64,000 nt of DNA. Origin: Caldicellulosiruptor acetigenus (GTDB lineage: Bacteria; Bacillota; Thermoanaerobacteria; Caldicellulosiruptorales; Caldicellulosiruptoraceae). The stretch spans positions 1-64,000 of the forward strand of contig NZ_CP113866.1 in NCBI RefSeq assembly GCF_026914305.1, given 5' to 3'. A program made the translations under genes and the position numbers. The notes beneath the pieces are model-generated. The model was not told the origin of the DNA. It saw only the letters and a program-made list of their open reading frames with translations, and searched no databases. Of this stretch, positions 58,233 to 64,000 are shown piece after piece (positions within the stretch are counted from its first letter, which is position 1; the number at the start of each line of letters is the position of its first letter).

Positions 58233-59975
58233 TTGGACTACCTTAAAAGACTCATGAAGTATTTGGACGACTGTAAACTATTGGTAGCAGTTGGCCTAAT
58301 TTTGGCGCTGGCAGGGATATTTTGCAACATGGCAGTGCCAAAAGTGTCAAAGCACATCATTGACGATGTTCTTGTTGCAAGGCGCTTTGAAAAGCTTTGC
58401 TATTTTGCTCTAATTTTGGCAGGACTTGTGCTTTCAAAAGCAGTTTTGAATTATTTTCAGAGCTACATATTCGAATACACATCTCAAAAAGCCATCTATA
58501 AGCTCAGAGAACAGCTCTACACAAAGCTTCAATACCAGTCTTTTGAGTATTTTGACAGAGCATCAACAGGGGCTATCATGAACAGAATGGTGGGAGACCT
58601 GGAGGCTATTCGAAACTTTTTAAATCAGGGCTTTGTTCAGGTAATTAGCATAGTCATTACTTTAATATTGGCACTTTCTATAATGCTTTCAATGAACCTT
58701 TTGCTTTCATTTTTGAGCTTAGCAACAACACCTCTTATATACTTTAACGTCAAAAGTCTTGCCAAAAAACTTCAGCCAACCTTCAGGGCGATAAGAACAT
58801 CCTTTGAAAAGCTCACATCAAAGGTGCAGGAGAATATCACAGGTATAAGAGTTGTCAAAGCCTTTGGGAATGAAGAACTTGAAAAGAAAAGCTTTGAAAA
58901 GGTTGCATTTGAATTTACAGACAAAAATATCCAGGCTGCTGATATAAGGTCGGTGCACAATCCTCTTGCAAATTTCTTAAATGGCTTAAACTCAGTCATA
59001 ATTCTTGTTGTTGGAGGGTATTTGGCTATAAAAGGGAATCTGTCTATTGGCACGCTTTTTGCATTTGTGAGCTATGTGAACTTGTTCTCTGCGCCTATTG
59101 GTAACATTCAAAACCTTGTGAACCAGTGGCAAAACGCCTTTGCATCCTTGGAAAAGGTGTTCGAAGTGCTTGACAGTGAGGTTTTAGTCAAAAGCCCAAA
59201 AAATGCTATTCATCTTAAAAACATCAGAGGAGACATAAAGTTTGAGAATGTGTATTTCAAGTACAAAGATAAGTTTGTTCTAAAGGGAATAAACATTCAT
59301 ATTAAACCTGGTGAGGTTGTTGCCATTTTAGGTCAGGCAGGTTCTGGCAAGTCATCTTTAATAAATCTTCTTGCCAGATTTTACGACCCGACATCTGGCA
59401 GGGTACTCATTGATGATGTTGATGTGAAAAATGTAAAGCTTTGTTCTTTGAGAAGAAACATTGGAATAATAATGCAGGAGACATTTATTTTTTCTGATAC
59501 TATTGCTGCGAACATAGCGTTTGGAAAGCCAGATGCGAAAGAAGAAGAGATAAAATGGGCTGCAAAGCTTGCCCGGGCAGATGAGTTCATTGAAAGGCTT
59601 CCAGAAGGCTACTCTACCGTTGTTGGTGAGAGAGGGATTGGACTTTCGGGCGGTCAGAAACAGAGAATTGCAATTGCCAGGGCACTTATATATGACCCCA
59701 AAATTTTGGTGCTTGACGATGCAACATCAAGCCTTGATTTTGAAACTGAGGCTGAGATTCAGAATACTTTGAAAGAGGTGATAAAAGGAAGGACAACAAT
59801 CATCATAACCCACAGAATTTCCCAGCTTGTTGTTGAGGCAAACAAAATTTATTACATGCAAGATGGCAGAATTGTTGAACAGGGAACGCATGAAGACCTG
59901 ATGAGACTCAAAGGTAGATACTACTCAACATTTAAAAAACAGTTGCTTGAGCGCGCAAACTCACTTCCTGCTTAA
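58233..59975 (+). CDS. ABC exporter half-transporter, degenerate-site subunit
   Basis: A 580-residue type IV exporter half: six membrane helices (about 1-310) and a nucleotide-binding domain with Walker A GQAGSGKSS, signature LSGGQKQRIAIARAL and Walker B ILVLDDATSSLD. The catalytic Glu after Walker B is Asp, while the signature is canonical. This is the pattern of the degenerate-site partner in heterodimeric exporters such as TM287/288 and BmrCD. The start TTG 58233 has AGAGGA 9 nt upstream. It is followed 31 bp later by its partner. Confidence 0.92.
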   Translation: MDYLKRLMKYLDDCKLLVAVGLILALAGIFCNMAVPKVSKHIIDDVLVARRFEKLCYFALILAGLVLSKAVLNYFQSYIFEYTSQKAIYKLREQLYTKLQYQSFEYFDRASTGAIMNRMVGDLEAIRNFLNQGFVQVISIVITLILALSIMLSMNLLLSFLSLATTPLIYFNVKSLAKKLQPTFRAIRTSFEKLTSKVQENITGIRVVKAFGNEELEKKSFEKVAFEFTDKNIQAADIRSVHNPLANFLNGLNSVIILVVGGYLAIKGNLSIGTLFAFVSYVNLFSAPIGNIQNLVNQWQNAFASLEKVFEVLDSEVLVKSPKNAIHLKNIRGDIKFENVYFKYKDKFVLKGINIHIKPGEVVAILGQAGSGKSSLINLLARFYDPTSGRVLIDDVDVKNVKLCSLRRNIGIIMQETFIFSDTIAANIAFGKPDAKEEEIKWAAKLARADEFIERLPEGYSTVVGERGIGLSGGQKQRIAIARALIYDPKILVLDDATSSLDFETEAEIQNTLKEVIKGRTTIIITHRISQLVVEANKIYYMQDGRIVEQGTHEDLMRLKGRYYSTFKKQLLERANSLPA

Positions 59976-60006
59976 AAAAGTTTTGTAAAAGGGGGAATTT
60001 TTCAAA

Positions 60007-61803
60007 ATGGCAGACCCTGCGGCCAAAAAGCTAATATTTTCCCAAGAAGAGACCAATTACGAGTTAAAGATACCCTACTTAAAGAGGCTTTTTAAGTTTC
60101 TTCTTCCTTACAAAAAATGGCTGTTTTTAACTTTGGTTTTCATGTTTGCAGCAACAGTTGCCGATTTGGTTTCTCCTTACCTTCTAAAGCAGGCAGTTGA
60201 CAACTATATCCCTAAAAAAGATTTCAAGGGGATTTTGATAATTGGGGCTTTGCTCATTTTGATGCTTTTTATAAACAAGGAGTGCTCAAAAAACAAGATA
60301 AGGCTTGCAAACAGAACAGGACAGATGGTTTTGTTTGATATCAGAAAAGCTCTTTTTGACCACGTTCAAAGCCTTTCTTTCAGCTTTTTTGACAAAAACT
60401 CAACAGGAAGGATTATTGTTAGGATTGTCAATGACGTCAATACCTTGAACAACCTCTTTACAAACGGTATTGTGAATGTGATAACAGACATGTCAAGCTT
60501 GGTTTTGGCAGCAATAATAATGTTTTCTATAAACCCTAAACTTGCAATGGTGACATTTGCAGTTGTCCCAATATTTTTGATAGTCCTCTTTACAACCAGA
60601 AACGCCATAAAAAGAAACTGGAGAGCTGTCCGAAGAAAGATTGCAAACCTAAATGCATATATACACGAAAACATAAGTGGTATCAGGGTGATTCAGGCAT
60701 ATGTCAGGCAAAAGGTCAACAGGGCTATTTTCAAAGACGTCATAGACGATGTGTTTTTGTCATGGATGAAGGCGGTCAGGATAAACGGCATATTCTCACC
60801 TGCGGTCGAGGTATGTTCAATGATAGGAACGCTCATCATCTACTTTTACGGTGTAAAGCTTCTTAAAATAAACGGTGTCACAGTTGGAACTTTAATTGCT
60901 TTTGTTAGCTATTTAGACAGGTTTTGGCGACCGGTTGTTACACTTTCGAACTTTTACAATCAGCTTCTTGTTGCAAGCGCATCGTCAGAAAGGATATTTG
61001 AGGTGCTTTCTATCGAGCCCGAAATAAAAGAGGATAAAAATCCTGTTGAGATGTCTACTTTTAAAAATTCAATCGAATTTAAAAATGTGTGGTTTGCGTA
61101 CAAAGATGAAGAGTATGTTTTAAAGGATGTGTCATTTGAAATCAAAAAAGGCATGATGGTTGCGCTTGTGGGTGCAACAGGCTCTGGCAAGACTACAATT
61201 GTAAATCTTCTTGCGAGGTTTTACGACCCGCAAAAGGGTAGTATCCTCATCGATGGCATTGATATTAAGAAAATTAGCTTTAAAAGTTTAAGAAAGCTTA
61301 TAGGCATTGTCCAGCAGGAACCGTTTTTGTTCTCAGGCAGCATCCTTGACAATATTCTGTATGGAAAGCCAGATGCCAAGTTTGAAGAGGTTGTAGAGGT
61401 TTGCAAGTTCTTAGGCGCGCATGATTTTATATCGCAGTTTGAGGATGGTTACTTTACCCAGGTAAATGAAAGGGGAAACAGGCTTTCAACAGGGCAAAAA
61501 CAGCTAATTTGCCTTTCGAGGGTTTTGCTTCAAAACCCCCAGATTCTTATTTTGGATGAGGCAACGGCTTCCTTGGATACACATAGCGAGCTTATGGTGC
61601 AAAACGCTTTGAACAGAATAATGAAAGACCGTACTTCAATTGTGATTGCTCACAGGTTATCTACCATAAAAGATGCAGACCTCATAATTGTAATGGACAA
61701 AGGCAGAATTGCTGAAATGGGTACACATGAGAGCTTAATTAGGAAAAAAGGCATCTATTATGAACTTTGTGCAAGCCAGATAAGATTTGTAAAGGCAGGG
61801 TGA
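60007..61803 (+). CDS. ABC exporter half-transporter, consensus-site subunit
   Basis: A 598-residue exporter half with an N-terminal extension of about 40 residues, six membrane helices and a nucleotide-binding domain. Walker A is GATGSGKTT, Walker B is ILILDEATASLDT with the catalytic Glu, and the signature is the variant LSTGQKQLICLSR. With the previous gene the site formed by its Walker motifs and the partner's LSGGQ would be fully competent, and the other site degenerate. The substrate is unknown; drugs or lipids are usual. GGGGGAA precedes ATG 60007. Confidence 0.93.
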   Translation: MADPAAKKLIFSQEETNYELKIPYLKRLFKFLLPYKKWLFLTLVFMFAATVADLVSPYLLKQAVDNYIPKKDFKGILIIGALLILMLFINKECSKNKIRLANRTGQMVLFDIRKALFDHVQSLSFSFFDKNSTGRIIVRIVNDVNTLNNLFTNGIVNVITDMSSLVLAAIIMFSINPKLAMVTFAVVPIFLIVLFTTRNAIKRNWRAVRRKIANLNAYIHENISGIRVIQAYVRQKVNRAIFKDVIDDVFLSWMKAVRINGIFSPAVEVCSMIGTLIIYFYGVKLLKINGVTVGTLIAFVSYLDRFWRPVVTLSNFYNQLLVASASSERIFEVLSIEPEIKEDKNPVEMSTFKNSIEFKNVWFAYKDEEYVLKDVSFEIKKGMMVALVGATGSGKTTIVNLLARFYDPQKGSILIDGIDIKKISFKSLRKLIGIVQQEPFLFSGSILDNILYGKPDAKFEEVVEVCKFLGAHDFISQFEDGYFTQVNERGNRLSTGQKQLICLSRVLLQNPQILILDEATASLDTHSELMVQNALNRIMKDRTSIVIAHRLSTIKDADLIIVMDKGRIAEMGTHESLIRKKGIYYELCASQIRFVKAG

Positions 61804-61843
61804 TAAAAGGAAAGAGAAAGAAGCTGCGAATATATTTTTGGTA

Positions 61844-61872
61844 TTTACAAAAGGCAAGAATGGTCTTATAAT
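61844..61872 (+). promoter_or_regulatory. tRNA operon promoter
   Basis: TTTACA (61844-61849), 17-nt spacer, consensus TATAAT (61867-61872), ending 24 nt before the first tRNA. Confidence 0.65.
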
Positions 61873-61895
61873 ATTAAACCGTGTTTAATTTGTGT

Positions 61896-61971
61896 GGGCC
61901 ATTAGCTCAGTAGGCAGAGCACCAGCCTTTTAAGCTGGGTGTCCCGCGTTCGAGTCGCGGATGGCTCACCA
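61896..61971 (+). tRNA. tRNA-Lys (anticodon TTT)
   Basis: A complete 76-nt cloverleaf with encoded CCA. The acceptor GGGCCAT pairs with ATGGCTC, the anticodon stem CCAGC/GCTGG encloses CTTTTAA, and the T arm is CCGCG-TTCGAGT-CGCGG. Confidence 0.97.
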
Positions 61972-61993
61972 TTTAATTTGAAAAGTGACAGGT

Positions 61994-62068
61994 GGCCCCG
62001 TGGTCAAGTGGTTAAGACACAGGCCTTTCACGCCTGTAACAGGGGTTCGAATCCCCTCGGGGTCACCA
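61994..62068 (+). tRNA. tRNA-Glu (anticodon TTC)
   Basis: A complete 75-nt cloverleaf with encoded CCA. The acceptor GGCCCCG pairs with CGGGGTC, the anticodon stem CAGGC/GCCTG encloses CTTTCAC, and the T arm is AGGGG-TTCGAAT-CCCCT. It lies 22 nt after tRNA-Lys. Confidence 0.97.
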
Positions 62069-62079
62069 TTTGTTTATGA

Positions 62080-62161
62080 GGAGCCGAGTACCTTTCGCGC
62101 ATGCGGGAGATGAAAGGCTCCAGGTATATCCTGCTTGCCTTGCATAAGGCAACTGGGATAT
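62080..62161 (+). ncRNA. Structured RNA candidate downstream of tRNA-Glu
   Basis: Two stable stem-loops follow the tRNA within the same likely transcript. The first pairs GGAGCC (62080-62085) with GGCTCC (62116-62121), enclosing TTTC/GAAA and a small CGC-GCAT-GCG tip. The second pairs ATATCC (62126-62131) with GGATAT (62156-62161) and GCCTT with AAGGC around another GCAT loop. The GC content is well above the surroundings. It matches no riboswitch or small RNA I recognise. Confidence 0.4.
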
Positions 62162-62190
62162 GCTGAATTTGAAAATAGGATATTGGATGA

Positions 62191-62230
62191 ATAGGCAGGA
62201 AGAATTGACTTCCTGCCTATTTTGTTTTAG
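62191..62230. terminator. Terminator of the tRNA transcript
   Basis: A perfect 12-bp stem pairs ATAGGCAGGAAG (62191-62202) with CTTCCTGCCTAT (62209-62220), followed by TTTTGTTTT. It also serves the convergent SpoIIM-family gene. Confidence 0.9.
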
Positions 62231-62254
62231 TCTTCTAATTTCCAATCGGCTCTT

Positions 62255-62830
62255 TTATTTTGCAAAGCTTGAGGTGACAAAAGCTTCTATAAAGGCTGCA
62301 AATACTACTAAGGTAGCACCACATATAGCAAGTGTCAAAAATCTTTTAAATGCAATATTTAAATTTGGTTTTTCCTTTGAAAAGACTGCACTTTCAAGAA
62401 ATATCGCCGAGGCTGCGCTGCCTATTATGAATGCTGCAATTTCAAATATCCCATGGGGCAAAATCAAAAGTAGTGTCTTTGCAATAGATATCTGCTTTGC
62501 TGAAATTGTAGCAACAGCACCAACTATAAAACCGTTTGTGAGCAGCACAAACACAGATACAAGCCCAAATGTCAAGGTCCCTACTGTGATGGTTATAAGA
62601 TAGACTTTCATGTTGTTCTTGAGGATTGCAAGAAAGAGAAGGTAAGGGTTTTTTGCATTTTTCAAGATGTTTTCAAACAGTTTCCTGACATACTGGGTGA
62701 TGAATTTTTGAATTTCATCTCCAAAATAAAGTCCTGCAACAATGCCAAGGATACAAGAAAGTGCAAAAATCGAAAATGAGATTAAAATTAGTCTTTTTTC
62801 TGTTTTAAAGGTCTGAGCAACAAATTTCAA
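62255..62830 (-). CDS. SpoIIM / DUF95 family membrane protein
   Basis: A 191-residue protein with about five membrane helices. The pattern NNMKVYLITITVGTLTFGLVSVFVLLTNGFIVGAV followed by LLLILPHGIFEIAAFIIGSAAS is the core of the SpoIIM/DUF95 family (the NN...G...G...NG...PHGifE motif). In sporulating Firmicutes SpoIIM helps engulfment; homologues without sporulation also exist. The gene is isolated here, with no spore genes nearby. The TTG start at 62830 has GAAGGAGGC about 10 nt upstream. Confidence 0.85.
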   Translation of the reverse strand: MKFVAQTFKTEKRLILISFSIFALSCILGIVAGLYFGDEIQKFITQYVRKLFENILKNAKNPYLLFLAILKNNMKVYLITITVGTLTFGLVSVFVLLTNGFIVGAVATISAKQISIAKTLLLILPHGIFEIAAFIIGSAASAIFLESAVFSKEKPNLNIAFKRFLTLAICGATLVVFAAFIEAFVTSSFAK

Positions 62831-63003
62831 TTGTTGTTTGCCTCCTTCAGTTGCTTTAAAACTCTTTCAACAAAATGATAACAGAAATTGCAACTTGAGT
62901 GCAATTCCGAGCAGAAGAAATTTTTTCACAAAATTTTAATTAACTTCTCTTGATATTTGGTATATAATTATTTCTGATATAAATTTACAGGAGGTATGTA
63001 AAA

Positions 63004-63636
63004 ATGAAAATCACATACCTTGCACATGCAAGCTTTTTGATTGAGACAAAATCAGGAATAAAGATCTTGACAGACCCGTACGATGGTTCTGTTGGCTACA
63101 CGGTGTTTGAGCTATCTCCAGATGTGGTGCTGACATCTCACAAGCATTTTGACCATGGCTACACAGGTAGCCTAAAAGGAGATTATGTTCTTGTCGATAA
63201 GGAAGGCGAATTTGAGGTCAAGGGTGTTAAAATAAAAGGCATAAAGACCTTCCACGACAAAGAAAATGGTCAAAAACGAGGAGAAAACATTGTGTTTGTC
63301 ATAGAGGATGAGTTTTCAATTGCACATCTTGGCGATTTGGGTCATGAGCTTGCAGCATCTGAGCTTGAAAAGGTGGGGAAAGTTGATATTCTTTTAATTC
63401 CTGTTGGCGGCGTGTATACAATTGATGCAAAAGAGGCTTTCAATGTTGCAAAGGCCATAAATCCAAGAGTTATAATTCCTATGCATTATAAAACAGAAAA
63501 GCTCAAATTTGACCTTGGAAAGGTAGAGGAGTTTACAAAGCATTTTGAAGATGTTGAAATTTTGCAGACAAGTGAGATTGAAATCAATAGCCTTCCAGAA
63601 AAGCAGAAGGTTATTGTATTAAAATACAAAGGATAA
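63004..63636 (+). CDS. Metallo-beta-lactamase-fold hydrolase (UPF0173-like)
   Basis: A 210-residue metal-dependent hydrolase of the UlaG/UPF0173 type. Metal ligands are visible in TSHKHFDHGY (near 43), HLGDLGH (near 109) and PMHYKT (near 160). The N-terminal MKITYLAHASFLIE is typical. The substrate is unknown. CAGGAGGT lies 8 nt before the ATG. The next gene begins 16 bp downstream and may be co-transcribed. Confidence 0.92.
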   Translation: MKITYLAHASFLIETKSGIKILTDPYDGSVGYTVFELSPDVVLTSHKHFDHGYTGSLKGDYVLVDKEGEFEVKGVKIKGIKTFHDKENGQKRGENIVFVIEDEFSIAHLGDLGHELAASELEKVGKVDILLIPVGGVYTIDAKEAFNVAKAINPRVIIPMHYKTEKLKFDLGKVEEFTKHFEDVEILQTSEIEINSLPEKQKVIVLKYKG

Positions 63637-63651
63637 AGGAGAAATTGCAAG

Positions 63652-64000
63652 ATGGCAAAAAAAAGCGAGAAGAAAAGTATATCTCAAAGTGCCAATAAAT
63701 TTAGTGGAGCTGAAATATCTATTTTTGGAGGTAAAACACTTTCAGTATACAAAATATTTGTACTTTTTGCCTTTTGCGTGCTTGTTCTCATGAGCCCGTA
63801 CTACAGGGGGCTCTATTTTGACTATGAACTTGGTGCATTTCAGGCAGCAATGGCAGCAATTTTTATCCTTTTTGCAATATATCTTTATCTTTCAAAAGAG
63901 GGTTTTTTAGTAAATTCAAAACTTGAACTTGTCTTGCTTCTTTTTATGGTTGCATATATTATTCCATATTTCTTTGCAGCAAACAGAAGGCTTGCACTTG
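63652..64000 (+). CDS. Membrane protein, N-terminal part (cut by window end)
   Basis: The first 116 codons of a gene that continues past the window. After a basic, Ser-rich cytoplasmic tail there are helices at about 34-52 (IFVLFAFCVLVLMSPYY), 64-84 (AAMAAIFILFAIYLYL) and 95-112. The segment SPYYRGLYFDYELGAFQAAM resembles the start of O-antigen-ligase-like polymerases in Firmicutes; this is a weak guess. AAGGAG is upstream of ATG 63652, a little far. Confidence 0.6.
   Translation, partial: MAKKSEKKSISQSANKFSGAEISIFGGKTLSVYKIFVLFAFCVLVLMSPYYRGLYFDYELGAFQAAMAAIFILFAIYLYLSKEGFLVNSKLELVLLLFMVAYIIPYFFAANRRLAL

Noticed and set aside
62255-62830. Reading the SpoIIM-family gene as evidence of sporulation
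   Set aside because: DUF95 proteins are widespread in non-sporulating organisms and no other spore gene is in the window.

Overview
The window opens exactly on dnaA and carries the dnaA–dnaN–recF–remB–gyrB–gyrA replication block. The DNA is AT-rich, gene starts use TTG and GTG freely next to purine-rich Shine-Dalgarno sites, and the content (RemB, ThiT, LemA/TPM, MoxR/DUF58/VWA, a SpoIIM-family protein, two half-size ABC exporters) points to a low-GC, probably thermophilic Firmicute. The gene order and IS content resemble Caldicellulosiruptor; that genus call is inference from memory, not from a search.

Layout. 1–8.7 kb: replication initiation and gyrase genes, oriC candidate between dnaA and dnaN, and a tiny DUF2281-like gene wedged between gyrB and gyrA. 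8.7–10.5 kb: an IS1182-type element. 10.6–26.3 kb: an accessory stretch with a frameshifted chemoreceptor, a DUF234-type ATPase preceded by overlapping palindromes, secreted repeat or propeller proteins (Beta_propel, WG repeats, a seven-unit RCC1 protein), a membrane protein of unknown function, and a graveyard of broken genes (ABC permease and ATPase, a second Beta_propel copy, an RCC1 fragment, an IS110 transposase remnant) around a second transposase.

26.4–34.5 kb: a DNA-processing cluster. Its centre is an 819-residue minus-strand protein that joins a UvrD/Rep-type SF1 helicase, a PD-(D/E)XK nuclease-like domain and a complete LexA-type S24 autoprotease domain with an Ala-Gly cleavage site and a Ser/Lys dyad. 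Around it are a peroxiredoxin, a methyltransferase overlapping the 3' end of a PLD-nuclease/SF2-helicase gene, and a Uma2-family nuclease. This is the best candidate for an undescribed system: a DNA-damage- or phage-responsive helicase-nuclease that may control itself by autocleavage. 34.6–36.2 kb: a lone TnpB (IS605 type) with 3' hairpins that has apparently cut a small membrane-protein gene.

36.3–44.4 kb: a second WG-repeat protein, a LemA/TPM pair, a large SWIM–SNF2 helicase followed by a second Uma2 protein, and the thiamine transporter ThiT. 44.6–56.7 kb: an eight-gene operon (membrane protein, ABC-2 ATPase and permease, a coiled-coil membrane protein, MoxR ATPase, DUF58, two VWA membrane proteins), with overlapping or closely spaced genes behind one good promoter. 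56.8–64 kb: purA, an asymmetric heterodimeric ABC exporter, tRNA-Lys and tRNA-Glu followed by an unexplained structured RNA candidate, a SpoIIM-family membrane protein, a metallo-beta-lactamase-fold hydrolase and the start of a membrane protein cut by the window edge.
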